Below are positions 1 to 8,679 of a stretch of DNA of 64,000 nt, in pieces. The position numbers and the translations under genes are program-made. Where the stretch lies: contig NZ_JAUCFJ010000002.1 in NCBI RefSeq assembly GCF_030348505.1, positions 810,001 through 874,000 of the forward strand, in the 5' to 3' direction. This stretch comes from Lysinibacillus sp. G4S2 (GTDB taxonomy: Bacteria; Bacillota; Bacilli; Bacillales_A; Planococcaceae). Under the pieces are notes generated by a model. That model saw only the letters and a program-made list of their open reading frames with translations. It had not been told where the DNA came from and did no database searches. Each line of letters opens with the position of its first letter. The first letter of the stretch is position 1.

Positions 1-623
1 AACGTATTTTAGATTTTGAAGATACGTTTGATGTGGTAGCAGAAGGTGACGACGGTGCAGATGTGGTTTCATTGTATGCTGAAAATCAACCAGATGTTGT
101 GCTAATGGATATTAATATGCCGGGTAAAAATGGAGTAGAGGCTACGGCAGATTTAATTAGTGAATACCCAGACGCAAAGGTTATTATGCTATCAATTCAT
201 GATGATGAAACATATGTAACACACGCGCTAAAATCGGGATCACTTGGCTATATGTTAAAAGAGATGGATGCTGACGAAATTGTTGAAGCCATTAAAGTAG
301 TAGCGAATGGTGGATCTTATCTACATCCAAAGGTAACTAAAAATTTAGTAGCGGAATTCCGTCGCCTTTCTGAGCATGAAAATAAAGGTAATTTCCATCA
401 AACAGAAATTCGTCGCCCATTCCATTTACTAACAAAACGTGAATGCGAAGTATTACAATTATTAACAGATGGCCAATCTAACCGTACAATTGGTGAGACA
501 CTGTTTATTTCTGAAAAAACAGTTAAAAACCACGTTTCAAGCATTTTACAAAAAATGAATGTAAACGACCGTACACAAGCCGTTGTTACAGCTATTAAAA
601 ATGGCTGGGTTGAAGTACGCTAA
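1..623 (+). CDS. degU: DegU response regulator, 5' end outside the window
   Basis: NarL/FixJ-family response regulator; in Bacillus it is phosphorylated by DegS and controls exoenzymes, competence and motility. The reading frame is open from base 3, and the ATG at 33 is internal: the codons before it already match DegU. About 206 residues are visible against about 229 in the family, so roughly 20 N-terminal residues are missing. The phospho-acceptor Asp lies in the [10 protein letters not shown] stretch. The conserved receiver motifs SIHDDE and LKEMDADE follow. The C-terminal LuxR-type HTH starts near [10 protein letters not shown] and contains the [10 protein letters not shown] recognition helix. 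degS should lie immediately upstream of the window. The position ahead of degV and comF matches Bacillus. Confidence 0.96.
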   Translation, partial: RILDFEDTFDVVAEGDDGADVVSLYAENQPDVVLMDINMPGKNGVEATADLISEYPDAKVIMLSIHDDETYVTHALKSGSLGYMLKEMDADEIVEAIKVVANGGSYLHPKVTKNLVAEFRRLSEHENKGNFHQTEIRRPFHLLTKRECEVLQLLTDGQSNRTIGETLFISEKTVKNHVSSILQKMNVNDRTQAVVTAIKNGWVEVR

Positions 624-650
624 TAGCATAACATTGAATTAAAATCTGTT

Positions 651-698
651 TTTAAAAGCTACTATCTTATGTAGTAGTTTTTAAAGCAGTTTTTTTTA
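651..698 (+). terminator. Rho-independent terminator after degU
   Basis: An inverted repeat (aaaagctacta / tagtagttttt) lies 28 bases after the degU stop. A run of eight T follows a few bases later. It ends the degU transcript. Confidence 0.65.
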
Positions 699-840
699 TG
701 GCCGAATACATCTAGGGAGAATAACCTCCATTAGATAAAAATGGCTCATCACCAGAAGTTGTGAATGAGATTTGTTAAGACGTATTCCATTTATCTTCAT
801 TCAGTAGAAAACTCCCACCTCTGCATTACGCAAAGGTGAA

Positions 841-1112
841 ATTGATATAAGTTGATCTTCGTTCCGGAGGGGTGACTCCTTGGGGATCAGCGTCATAGAT
901 GAGATCCTGGAGCGAGCATCGCGAGTGAAGCGGCTCATCGGACGCCCCCAAGGAGCTTTGCTCTGTGCGAAAGCGAAGCGTCAGCGACAAATGTTTTATC
1001 TGTGCGAAAGCGAAGCGACAGCAACAACAAAAGTTTTCTGTAGCGACAGCTACAAAGCGCCCGGTCGGAACGGAAATCAATCACACGTTTTGGTGATGAG
1101 CCATAAGAATGG
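841..1112. repeat. Interspersed repeat R1 with two GCGAAAGCGAAGCG modules
   Basis: Fills most of the 670-base gap after degU. The left arm (gttgatcttcgttccgg, about 850) is complementary to the right arm (ccggtcggaacggaaatcaa, about 1063), so the ends can pair into a long stem. Between them lie GACTCCTTGGGGAT, GGCTCATCGGACGCCCC and two copies of the GCGAAAGCGAAGCG module (978-1012). The same blocks recur at 41803-42150 and 56515-56672. Short ORFs across it have no recognisable product and I regard them as non-coding. Confidence 0.75.
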
Positions 1113-1268
1113 GGAAATCCTGTGGGTAACTAATCTTGTTAAAAGTGTAACAATTTAAGTTTAGAGATTACTTCAATGTGCAACATTTTAAAATCGTGGG
1201 CGTCATAAGAATGATGTAGCACCTAAATGTTGAAAATTCACAACAAAATTCCTACGACAGGATTTATA

Positions 1269-1277
1269 TGCTACAAT
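1269..1277 (+). promoter_or_regulatory. Extended -10 promoter of the lipoprotein gene
   Basis: TGCTACAAT is an extended -10 (TG-N-TACAAT) 19 bases before the start codon. The -35 region 17 bases upstream (TTCCTA) is poor, which fits extended -10 promoters. Confidence 0.45.
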
Positions 1278-1296
1278 ATGCGCGGGAGGTTTTTTG

Positions 1297-1842
1297 ATGT
1301 TAAAGAAAAGTTTTCTAGCAGTTTTTACCTTATTAATGTTAACTGCCTGTGGTAATAAAGATGAAGAGATGAGTGCGGAAGATCGTGCAAAAACGATTGA
1401 AGATGGAACAGTTGGTTTTGAAATGGTGGGCGATAATGTAGAAAAAGCCACGAATGTACCAGCAAAAGAAGAAAAAGCAATTTTAGCAGCTTTCGATGAA
1501 TATATCGCTGCATTAAATGAAGAAGAAATTGATCGTTACATGCAAACAATATCGAAGAATCCAAAAGGTTTTAAATATGATGAAGAGAAGGTTTATGCAA
1601 CCGAGGTCTTCAATCAATTTGATAGTAAACGTGAAGTAAAAAATGTGACCATTGCGAAATATAATGATGAAGAAGCAGAGGTCTTTGCCAATATGAAAAT
1701 GCATTCTCTGCAGCTTGAAACAAACGTTGAACATGAAAGTGCAGGGCGTCAAGTAACTGTCTTTGTAAAAGAAGATGGGGGCTGGAAGGTAACGAGCGTC
1801 TATTATATTGGAGATGACTCTAAATCAAGCACGGGCAAATAA
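1297..1842 (+). CDS. Predicted lipoprotein, NTF2-like
   Basis: 181-residue secreted lipoprotein of unknown function. It has a basic N-terminus, a hydrophobic stretch and the lipobox LTAC, so the Cys near residue 18 should be lipidated and the protein anchored outside the membrane. The rest is hydrophilic. Two segments (AILAAFDEYIAALNEEEIDRY and the C-terminal GGWKVTSVYYIG) resemble DUF4440/NTF2-like folds, but this is only a pattern match. The ATG at 1297 is chosen over the in-frame TTG at 1294 because GGGAGG sits at the right distance. The gene is monocistronic, between two repeat blocks, and a weak hairpin (1862-1894, AACCTCT/AGAGGTT) follows. Confidence 0.8.
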   Translation: MLKKSFLAVFTLLMLTACGNKDEEMSAEDRAKTIEDGTVGFEMVGDNVEKATNVPAKEEKAILAAFDEYIAALNEEEIDRYMQTISKNPKGFKYDEEKVYATEVFNQFDSKREVKNVTIAKYNDEEAEVFANMKMHSLQLETNVEHESAGRQVTVFVKEDGGWKVTSVYYIGDDSKSSTGK

Positions 1843-1964
1843 AAATAAGGAATTTTTGATAAACCTCTATGGGATTTCAGCTTTCCGAGAGGTTCTTATA
1901 CATAGATAATGAATGTGAAATGGATGTTAGGGTGTTAACTTGATTGGACAATAAGTTTAACAAC

Positions 1965-2160
1965 CTGGCAGACGTCTAGAATGAAGAAAGAGTATATCAA
2001 ACTTACTCCTATTCGAAGTTCGGACGAGATTACGCAATGTCGTAATTCATTTCACATTCATTTCTTTTTATCTGTAGCGAAAGCGAAGCGACAGCAACAA
2101 ATGTTTTCTGTGCGAAAGCGAAGCGACAGCAACAATTGCGCCGAGGCGCAATTGATTGTA
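1965..2160. repeat. Interspersed repeat: degenerate R2 plus two GCGAAAGCGAAGCG modules
   Basis: Covers most of the gap 1843-2189. The left part (CCTGGCAGACGTC ... TTCGGACG ... ACGCAATGT) looks like a decayed copy of the R2 element at 5425. The right part holds two modules (2076-2089 and 2113-2126) spaced 37 bases apart, then a hairpin TTGCGCCGAGGCGCAA (2138-2153). It ends about 20 bases before the degV ribosome-binding site, so degV transcripts probably carry it in their leader. Confidence 0.65.
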
Positions 2161-2189
2161 AACTAAGTAGAATAGGAGAGTGGACATGA

Positions 2190-3032
2190 ATGAGGACAGC
2201 AATCGTAACAGATAGTACTGCATATATTCCGGCTGAGGAACGTGCACGCTTAAACATTCATATGATTCCGTTAAGTGTAAATATCGCGGGGCAATTATTT
2301 GCAGAAGAAGTAGATATCACGGCATCTGAATTTTATGATAAAGTACGCGGGGCAAAAGAATTTCCAAAAACAACACAGCCCCCAATCGGAGAGTTTGTCT
2401 CTCTCTTTGAAGAGCTGGCAAAAGAGTATGATGAGGTAGTAACTATTCATTTATCAAGTGGAATCAGTGGAACATATCAGGGCGCAGTTCAAGCAGGCGA
2501 TATGGTGGAAGGCATTGATGTGTATGCTTTTGATAGTGAAATATCCTGTGCGGCACAGGGTTTTTATGTTTTACGAGCAGCTGAAATGGCTGCACAAGGT
2601 TGTTCAGCAAAAGAAATACTTGCTACATTAGCGGACATGAAGCAGTATATCCGAGCTTACTTCATTGTAGATGACTTAGCGCACTTACAGCGTGGGGGAC
2701 GTCTGTCTTCAGCAGCAGCATTGATTGGTGGCTTATTACAAGTAAAGCCTGTACTGCATTTTGTGGACAAGGTCATTGTACCTTTTGAAAAAATTCGTAC
2801 GCGTAAAAAAGCATTAAAGCGTGCTGAGGAGCTAATGGCTGAGGATGCTAAAAAATATGAAGCAATGGACGCTGTTGTTATCCACGCCAATTGCCAGGCA
2901 GAAGCTGAGGAATGGCTAGCACAACTAGCAGCAGCTTATCCAAACGTTACCTTTAAATTGAGCTATTTTGGTCCCGTGATTGGCACACACTTAGGTGAAG
3001 GAGCAATAGGGCTAAGCTGGATAAAAAAATAA
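2190..3032 (+). CDS. degV: DegV family fatty-acid-binding protein
   Basis: 280 residues, the normal DegV length. DegV proteins bind a fatty acid in a two-domain fold; several act as FakB subunits presenting fatty acids to the kinase FakA. Family marks seen: N-terminal TDSTAYIP, the TTQPPIGEF motif, LSSGISGTYQ (fatty-acid carboxylate site), the LQRGGRLS loop and the C-terminal GPVIGTHLGEGAIG. The ATG at 2190 is preceded by AGGAGAG; the ATG at 2186 is out of frame and closes quickly. The position after degU is as in B. subtilis (yviA). The name reflects map position; no link to degradation-enzyme control is implied. Confidence 0.93.
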   Translation: MRTAIVTDSTAYIPAEERARLNIHMIPLSVNIAGQLFAEEVDITASEFYDKVRGAKEFPKTTQPPIGEFVSLFEELAKEYDEVVTIHLSSGISGTYQGAVQAGDMVEGIDVYAFDSEISCAAQGFYVLRAAEMAAQGCSAKEILATLADMKQYIRAYFIVDDLAHLQRGGRLSSAAALIGGLLQVKPVLHFVDKVIVPFEKIRTRKKALKRAEELMAEDAKKYEAMDAVVIHANCQAEAEEWLAQLAAAYPNVTFKLSYFGPVIGTHLGEGAIGLSWIKK

Positions 3033-3046
3033 CCTTAGATAAGAAA

Positions 3047-3084
3047 GTCTCTACAGAAAATAAAATGTAGAGGCTTTTTTTATT
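3047..3084 (+). terminator. Terminator after degV
   Basis: Stem gtctctaca / tgtagaggc around an AT-rich loop, followed by seven T. The first 21-bp array starts 38 bases later. Confidence 0.85.
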
Positions 3085-3121
3085 TTAGGAAGTATCCGGT
3101 TTCGACGTAAGAAACGAGAGA

Positions 3122-3371
3122 ATCGCTGATAAACGCGTGGATATCGCTGATAAAAGTCGGAGAATCGCTGATAAATCTGTGAAAATCGCTGATAAAGTCG
3201 AAGAATCGCTGATAAACCCATGAATATCGCTGATAAAAGTCGGAGAATCGCTGATAAACGCGTGGATATCGCTGATGAAGTCAGAGAATCGCCGGTAAAC
3301 TCGGGAATATCGCCGGTAAAAGTCCGAGAATCGCCGGTAAACTCGAGAATATCGCCGGTAAACCCATGAGT
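3122..3371. repeat. 21-bp tandem array A1, 12 units
   Basis: Twelve head-to-tail units, ten of 21 bases and two of 20. Eight carry ATCGCTGAT and the last four ATCGCCGGTAAA; the second half of each unit alternates among a few variants (cgcgtggat, agtcggaga, cccatgaat). It lies between the degV terminator and comFA, ending 45 bases before the comFA start, so any comFA promoter must lie in the array or the short remainder. A reverse-strand ORF runs through it, but its repeated sequence and lack of a product family suggest it is non-coding. Confidence 0.9.
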
Positions 3372-3416
3372 ATTTCCAGAAGAAAGCAAAAAATCACCTG
3401 AAAGGAGCAAAGTAAA

Positions 3417-4784
3417 ATGAAATATAAAGGTTGGTTGTTGCCACCTGCATTACGAGATTTTCATGAAGGACGTATTTGGTTAAAGGAATATTCCCCATTT
3501 TCAAAGGAAGATATCGAGAAATCGATCAATCATAAATACTTCCATATAATAGAGGGGATTCAAATAGAGCCGCATTTAAAATGCAACCGTTGCCATAATA
3601 ATGATCCTCAGCAATTTACAACGTTTGATTGTTCAAAGTGCCAGCAGCAATGTATATATTGTAGACATTGTCTGAATATGGGCAGAGTGAGTAGCTGTAC
3701 GCAGTTGATAATCTGGACAGGCCCCCCTGTAATTAGAACAAGAAAGCATTCACTCAAATGGGCAGGACAATTTACAGTACTTCAACAGCAGGCAGCAAAT
3801 GAAATGCTAGAAAGTGTTAAAGCAAACCGTTCTCATCTTTTGGCGGCAGTATGTGGAGCAGGTAAAACAGAGCTACTTTTTCCAACTGTTCATCATGCTT
3901 TAGAACAAGGCTTACGGGTATGTATTGCTACGCCGCGTACAGACGTGGTGCTAGAGCTATATCCACGCTTTCAAAAGGTCTTTCCAGAAACGGTGATGCA
4001 TGCTTTATATGGCGGATCACCGAAGCAGGAGGGCTATGGGCAGTTAGTGTTGGCTACAACTCATCAGCTCTATCGCTTTGAACGAGCGTTTGATGTCATG
4101 ATTGTTGATGAGGCTGATGCATTTCCGTATACATTTGATGAAACCTTACAAAGAGCTGTACAAAAAGCAAAAAAAGAAAATGCACCAATATTGTTCGTCA
4201 CGGCAACACCGTCGCAAAAATTACTTACTGAGTATCAAAATAAAAGCTATTCATTCATCCCGAAACGTTACCATAATCATCCATTACCAGTCCCTCGATT
4301 TGATGCATTATGGAGCTATGAAAAAAGCTTAAAACGAGGGAAAATCCCACGAAAGCTAAAACAATGGACGGAGGAGCGTCTTGCACGCAAAGAACCATTT
4401 TTAATATTTTTTCCGAAAGTAGAGTTAATGAAAATAGCTACGCCTCTTTTTCAGTTATTAGATGCAAGCATTATGGCGGTCCATGCCGAAGATCCTCATC
4501 GTAAAGAAAAAGTGCTTACACTACGTCATGAAGAAGTTCCGGGTTTACTCACAACAACCATTTTAGAAAGAGGGATTACGATAAGGAATGTACAGGTTGC
4601 AGTTATTGGGGCAGAATCGACTATTTTTACTTCCAGTGCACTAATACAAATCGCTGGGCGAGTTGGTCGAAATGCTGATTTTGCAGATGGAGATGTTGTA
4701 TTTTTCCATCATGGCATTACAACTGAAATGGATAATGCACGTACTAAAATTCTTTATTACAATAAGAAAGGATTTCCACTATGA
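3417..4784 (+). CDS. comFA: ComFA, DNA-uptake helicase
   Basis: 455-residue superfamily 2 ATPase that helps pull single-stranded transforming DNA into the cytoplasm; membrane-associated with the uptake machinery. Seen: an N-terminal four-Cys zinc module (CNRCH ... CSKCQQQCIYCRHC, residues 56-85), Walker A CGAGKTE (146-152), DEAD-type box IVDEADAF (229-236), FVTATP (motif III), and the C-terminal QIAGRVGRNADF (motif VI). Length matches B. subtilis ComFA (about 463). The start has AAAGGAG at good spacing. It overlaps comFC by 4 bases; comFB, which lies between them in B. subtilis, is absent. Confidence 0.96.
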   Translation: MKYKGWLLPPALRDFHEGRIWLKEYSPFSKEDIEKSINHKYFHIIEGIQIEPHLKCNRCHNNDPQQFTTFDCSKCQQQCIYCRHCLNMGRVSSCTQLIIWTGPPVIRTRKHSLKWAGQFTVLQQQAANEMLESVKANRSHLLAAVCGAGKTELLFPTVHHALEQGLRVCIATPRTDVVLELYPRFQKVFPETVMHALYGGSPKQEGYGQLVLATTHQLYRFERAFDVMIVDEADAFPYTFDETLQRAVQKAKKENAPILFVTATPSQKLLTEYQNKSYSFIPKRYHNHPLPVPRFDALWSYEKSLKRGKIPRKLKQWTEERLARKEPFLIFFPKVELMKIATPLFQLLDASIMAVHAEDPHRKEKVLTLRHEEVPGLLTTTILERGITIRNVQVAVIGAESTIFTSSALIQIAGRVGRNADFADGDVVFFHHGITTEMDNARTKILYYNKKGFPL

Positions 4785-5371
4785 ATAAAATTGAAACACT
4801 TTGCTTATTATGCTCACGGCCTCTGCAATCAGCAATTTCTTGGAAAATGCTTTTAACGAAACACTTTCAACCAACCATCTGTGATAAGTGCTCAGCTCGA
4901 TTTGAACATTCACCGACAGCAACAGCACTTTACCAATATAACGACGCTATGAAAGATTATTTGCATCAATATAAATTTCTTCAGGATGTAGCACTTGCAA
5001 AAGTATTTCGACAGGAGTTACATACACGATTTGAAAATGAAAAAGCAACCATTATACCGATTCCTATGCACCCACTCAAACAAAAAGAACGTACTTTCTC
5101 GCATATGGAGGAGCTCTTAAAGGCTGCCAACATTTCTTTTAGACAACTTTTAGAAAAGACGACCGCTGAAACGCAAAGCTCCAAAAATAGAGAACAGCGC
5201 ATACAAGCGGCTCCTCTTTTTCGTCTGATGGCTGGTGTACATGTAGAGCATAAAGAATATCTTCTTTTTGACGATATAAAAACAACAGGAACTACTCTGC
5301 GGCACGCCACGGAGATTTTATTAAATGCAGGTGCCCGAAATGTTCAAAGCTTTACTTTAATTAATGGATGA
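4781..5371 (+). CDS. comFC: ComFC, phosphoribosyltransferase-fold competence protein
   Basis: 196 residues. ComFC/GntX-family proteins are needed for transformation and act in the cytoplasm with ComFA. N-terminal Cys pairs (CLLC ... CDKC) form a likely zinc site, and the PRPP-binding motif YLLFDDIKTTGTTL lies near residues 165-178. The ATG overlaps the comFA stop (ATGA), so translation is coupled. No terminator follows; an R2 repeat separates it from yvyF. Confidence 0.94.
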   Translation: MNKIETLCLLCSRPLQSAISWKMLLTKHFQPTICDKCSARFEHSPTATALYQYNDAMKDYLHQYKFLQDVALAKVFRQELHTRFENEKATIIPIPMHPLKQKERTFSHMEELLKAANISFRQLLEKTTAETQSSKNREQRIQAAPLFRLMAGVHVEHKEYLLFDDIKTTGTTLRHATEILLNAGARNVQSFTLING

Positions 5372-5424
5372 AAATGCTAATGCATCATGTATAATAGATT
5401 ACGAATATATAGGATTCGTATATA

Positions 5425-5605
5425 GCCTCCGGCGGGTGTCATCGATTTTGAAAGGAATGAATAAAGGATGTTAGCCTAAAATCTTCGCATCCTGCGAAAA
5501 CGGCTAACTGACCTGCATAGTGCAGGCCTGAGCATAATTCAAAATCCGGACGCAATGTTTATCTGTAGCGAAAGCGAAGCGACAGCTACAATTATGCCAA
5601 GAGGA
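5425..5605. repeat. Branched interspersed element R2 plus one GCGAAAGCGAAGCG module
   Basis: Predicted multi-branch structure. The closing stem CGATTTTGAA (5443-5452) pairs with TTCAAAATC (5538-5546), flanked by GTC (5438) and GAC (5549). Inside, GTTAGCC/GGCTAAC (5470/5502) encloses TTCGCA/TGCGAA (5484/5493), and beside it is CCTGCATAGTGCAGG (5512-5526). A module with flanking TGTAGC/GCTACA follows at 5562-5588, 40 bases before yvyF. A copy with different stem sequences lies at 60783. Confidence 0.75.
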
Positions 5606-5631
5606 AATTGATGTAAGAGGAGGAAGAATAG

Positions 5632-6045
5632 ATGGCAGAGGTTCGCAATTGTCCGAAATGTAATGAGTTTTTTAATTATACAGGGGTTAGAGAAGTATGT
5701 CATAAATGCGCTCAATCTGAAGAAGAATTATATCAAATCGTTTATCGCTTTCTACGTAAACGTGAAAACCGTGCTGCGACAGTAGAACGTATTGTTGAAG
5801 CAACCGGAGCTGAAGAGGCACTATTGTATAAATGGGTTCGTAAGGGTCGTTTACAGACTGCAATGTTTCCTAATCTGGGCTATCCATGTGACAACTGTGG
5901 TCATCTAACGACAAAAGGTAAGCTTTGTACAAAATGCCAAGATGAATTGAAGGCGGATTTACGTACATTTGAAGCAGCAAAAGAGTTCCGTGAAAGTGTG
6001 GAAGAACGTGATCGTGTTACATATCACGCAGAACGAAAACGCTAA
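5632..6045 (+). CDS. yvyF: YvyF, flagellar-operon zinc protein
   Basis: 137-residue protein of the TIGR03826/YvyF family found next to flgM in Bacilli; its biochemical role is unknown. Two zinc-ribbon-like Cys sets are present: CPKC ... CHKC near the N-terminus and CDNC ... CTKC near residues 87-103. Between them is a MerR/excisionase-like helical segment (VERIVEATGAEEALLYKWVRKGRL). The start follows AGAGGAGG. In B. subtilis it follows comFC directly; here about 260 bases of repeat intervene. Confidence 0.9.
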   Translation: MAEVRNCPKCNEFFNYTGVREVCHKCAQSEEELYQIVYRFLRKRENRAATVERIVEATGAEEALLYKWVRKGRLQTAMFPNLGYPCDNCGHLTTKGKLCTKCQDELKADLRTFEAAKEFRESVEERDRVTYHAERKR

Positions 6046-6053
6046 TGGGTTAA

Positions 6054-6092
6054 GGTGTGTTAATTTTAAACAAAATTAGCACACTTTTTTAT
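6054..6092 (+). terminator. Terminator after yvyF
   Basis: Long stem gtgtgttaatttt / aaaattagcacac with an AAAC loop, followed by TTTTTT. It separates yvyF from the SigD-type flgM promoter. Confidence 0.9.
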
Positions 6093-6102
6093 ATTTGAAA
6101 AC

Positions 6103-6129
6103 TTAACATTATGTGAGACAATCCGAAAT
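6103..6129 (+). promoter_or_regulatory. SigD-type promoter of flgM
   Basis: TTAA - 15 bases - TCCGAAAT, compared with the SigD consensus TAAA-N15-GCCGATAT. flgM has a SigD promoter in B. subtilis, which raises confidence despite mismatches. Confidence 0.55.
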
Positions 6130-6166
6130 AATAGTAAGATAAGAGTTTTAGATGGGGGGTTAAAAA

Positions 6167-6427
6167 ATGAAAATCACATCTTATGGGATTAATGCGGTAA
6201 ACGCCTATAAAAATCAGGTGCGCAATGTGAAATCAGGCGCAAACAAGGCATCTTTCGCCGATAAAATCGAAATTTCCAAGGCTGCACAGGAGATGCAAGG
6301 AGTTTCAACATACAGCACAGAGCGTGCAGAACGCGTACAACAATTAAAAGAAGATATTGCTTCTGGTGAATATAAAGTCAACGCTCGCAAAGTTGCAGAA
6401 GATATGCTGAAATATTATCGTTTCTAA
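6167..6427 (+). CDS. flgM: FlgM, anti-sigma-D factor
   Basis: 86 residues. Binds SigD (FliA-type) and holds late flagellar genes off until the hook-basal body is complete. The C-terminal half matches the family: SFADKIEISKAAQEMQ, then the VQQLKEDIASGEYKVNA block before a final helix (KVAEDMLKYYRF). It is the first gene of the flgM-flgN-flgK-flgL run, with GGGGGG as ribosome-binding site. SigD control of its own inhibitor gives the usual feedback. Confidence 0.94.
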   Translation: MKITSYGINAVNAYKNQVRNVKSGANKASFADKIEISKAAQEMQGVSTYSTERAERVQQLKEDIASGEYKVNARKVAEDMLKYYRF

Positions 6428-6454
6428 GGAATATCAGAAAGGGTGTTTAGCAAT

Positions 6455-6955
6455 ATGTCTGTAGAAGCGATCTGTTCTACACTAACAATGCTAGAAAGAA
6501 TGCATAAAAGCTTACTTGAACTAGCCATGAAAAAAACGGAAACCATTACAGCTGGCAATATCGAAGCACTGGACCAATTGCTCAAGGATGAGCAGGCACA
6601 TGTAGCAGCTATCGACAAGCTCGAGCAACAGCGTCAGAAACAGGTAACGGAATACCTTGGAGCAAAAGGATTTGCTTCAACTGACAAAACGACTGTCGCT
6701 GATGTCATCGATGCTGCTGAACAACAAACTGACAAAGACACGCTATCAGCAGTTCGCAATCGATTATTGCAAATCATCAATGACTTAAAAAAACAAAATG
6801 ATTTAAACCAAAAACTAGTGTTCCAATCACTACAATTTGTCAATCTCACATTAGATGCTTTACGACCTCAACCTGAACAAATCAATTACTCAGGCAGTGA
6901 GATACGCGGCACAAATTCAATGGCCAAAAAATCATATTTCGATTCGCAAGCATAG
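6455..6955 (+). CDS. flgN: FlgN-type chaperone for FlgK and FlgL
   Basis: 166 residues, almost entirely helical (coiled coil around residues 20-130), as expected for FlgN/YvyG, the cytoplasmic export chaperone for the hook-filament junction proteins. The ATG at 6455 is preferred over the in-frame GTG at 6443 because AAAGGG lies before it and the product then starts with the family-like MSVEAICSTL. It is followed by flgK after 66 bases. The C-terminal tail is polar and variable. Confidence 0.88.
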   Translation: MSVEAICSTLTMLERMHKSLLELAMKKTETITAGNIEALDQLLKDEQAHVAAIDKLEQQRQKQVTEYLGAKGFASTDKTTVADVIDAAEQQTDKDTLSAVRNRLLQIINDLKKQNDLNQKLVFQSLQFVNLTLDALRPQPEQINYSGSEIRGTNSMAKKSYFDSQA

Positions 6956-7021
6956 TTTCTTGCGTCTATGAAAGAAAACTATACTTGCAATTATAAACGT
7001 TATTAAAAGGGAGGAAAAAAA

Positions 7022-8614
7022 ATGCGCTCAACATTTATGGGCTTAGAAGCTAGTAAACGTGGTTTATTTACACAACAAACAGCTTTATATACTACTGGAC
7101 ATAATATTTCCAATGCAAATACATTAGGTTACTCTCGCCAACGAGTAAATATGCAAGCAACTCCTGGCTTTCCAACAGCAGGCTTAAATCAACCTGTTTA
7201 TCCAGGCCATCTTGGTACTGGGGTTGAAGCAGGGTCCATTCAACGTATTCGCGATGAATTTATCGATCGTCAATATCGTCAAGAAACGAATAAGTTGGGT
7301 TATTGGGAATCAAAAACAAAGGCAATCTCTCAAATGGAAGATGTTGTAAACGAGCCTTCTGAATTCGGTTTAGATAAAGCATTCGAACAGTTCTGGAAAG
7401 GGCTTCAAGATGTAGGAAATAAACCAGCAGATAGGGCAGCGCGTGAGGTTGCTATTCGCCGTGCAGAGCACTTAGCAGAATCTTTTAACTATCTTGATAA
7501 ACAATTAAAAATGATTCAAGGTAATCTTGGGAACGAGATTGATGTCTCTACTAAGCAAATTAACACGATTATAAAGCAAATTGCGGCTGTTAATAAACAA
7601 ATTCAAGAAGTTGAGCCAAGTGGACACGTACCAAATGACTTGTATGATGTGCGTGATGTTTTGGTCGATAAGTTAAATGAATATATCCCGGTGTCTATCG
7701 AGCGTGTTCCTTCAGGCGGTCTTGCATCTGAAGTGGCTGAAGGTAGTTTGAAAATTACATATAAGGGCGCTGATGGTGTTGTCAGAGACTTAGTAGATGG
7801 AAAAGATTTTGCTCAATTTACTGCAATGGGAAGTAAAGGTAGTAAGGTGACAGGAGAAGACATTTCAAATGTATTCTCTGAATTGCAGCTAACAGGGATT
7901 GCATCTTTAGACGCACATGAAGCGGGGACTGTAACTACCTCACAAACAGCGATTAAACAACAGGACTTCGAAGCATCAAAAGGGAAATTCCTATCTCTAG
8001 TTAATTCCTATGGCTATAATGATGCAAGTGGTGTTACAAAGGGCTACTATCCTGAAACATTAGAGAAATTAGACCAGCTAGCTAATTCCTTTATTCAAGA
8101 ATTTAATGACCTGCATTCAAAAGGCTTTACATTAGAAGAAAAAGATGCAAATGGCAACATTATAAAAGCTTCTACTAATGGAGGCGTGTTCTTTGAAGGT
8201 ACTGGTGCAGGTGGTATTAAAGTTAATGAAGCTATTAAAGATAACCCAAACCTTTTAGCTGCATCTTCTGGGCAAACTAAAGAAGGGGACGGTAAGCATG
8301 CTTATGAGCTTGCGAATATGCAACATAAATTGTATGCATCTATTGGAAATGCGACTTTGCAATCGTTTTATCAAGGAATCATTGGAAAAGTTGGTGTAGA
8401 CGGTGAGGAAGCCCTTCGTCTAGCTTCAACTGCTGAATCTCAGCGTTTGATGGTGTCAAATAGCCGTGACGCTATGAGCTCCGTTTCTTTAGATGAAGAG
8501 ATGACAAATATGATTACTTTCCAGCAAGCGTATAATGCAAATGCACGTATGATTACAGTTGTGGATGAAACATTAGACAAAATTATAAACGGTATGGGCC
8601 GAGTTGGACTATAA
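7022..8614 (+). CDS. flgK: FlgK, hook-filament junction protein 1
   Basis: 530 residues, slightly longer than B. subtilis FlgK (507). The N-terminal flagellar rod/hook signature is clear (ALYTTGHNISNANTLGYSRQ). The C-terminal signature is also present (MTNMITFQQAYNANARMITV, then a heptad-rich end). Both terminal helices form the D0 coiled coil; the middle holds variable surface domains. Exported by the flagellar type III system with FlgN help. GGGAGG lies before the start. Confidence 0.97.
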   Translation: MRSTFMGLEASKRGLFTQQTALYTTGHNISNANTLGYSRQRVNMQATPGFPTAGLNQPVYPGHLGTGVEAGSIQRIRDEFIDRQYRQETNKLGYWESKTKAISQMEDVVNEPSEFGLDKAFEQFWKGLQDVGNKPADRAAREVAIRRAEHLAESFNYLDKQLKMIQGNLGNEIDVSTKQINTIIKQIAAVNKQIQEVEPSGHVPNDLYDVRDVLVDKLNEYIPVSIERVPSGGLASEVAEGSLKITYKGADGVVRDLVDGKDFAQFTAMGSKGSKVTGEDISNVFSELQLTGIASLDAHEAGTVTTSQTAIKQQDFEASKGKFLSLVNSYGYNDASGVTKGYYPETLEKLDQLANSFIQEFNDLHSKGFTLEEKDANGNIIKASTNGGVFFEGTGAGGIKVNEAIKDNPNLLAASSGQTKEGDGKHAYELANMQHKLYASIGNATLQSFYQGIIGKVGVDGEEALRLASTAESQRLMVSNSRDAMSSVSLDEEMTNMITFQQAYNANARMITVVDETLDKIINGMGRVGL

Positions 8615-8679
8615 GATTAAAATAGTAAGCAATTTATGGAGAATAACTCTCCGACCTACAAGAAGGGAGTTTTTACGAA

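Noticed and set aside
826..1158. Two overlapping ORFs of 84 and 92 codons on opposite strands
   Set aside because: They lie wholly in the R1 repeat with its GCGAAAGCGAAGCG modules. Neither has a product family, and the same sequence elsewhere is not frame-conserved.
3122..3371. CRISPR array
   Set aside because: Units are 21 bp throughout with no unique spacers of regular length and no cas genes nearby.
3051..3410. 119-codon minus-strand ORF
   Set aside because: It is array A1 read backwards (repeats of FTGD and LSAI/YQRF type). The 21-bp period keeps the frame open by itself except where 20-base units shift it.
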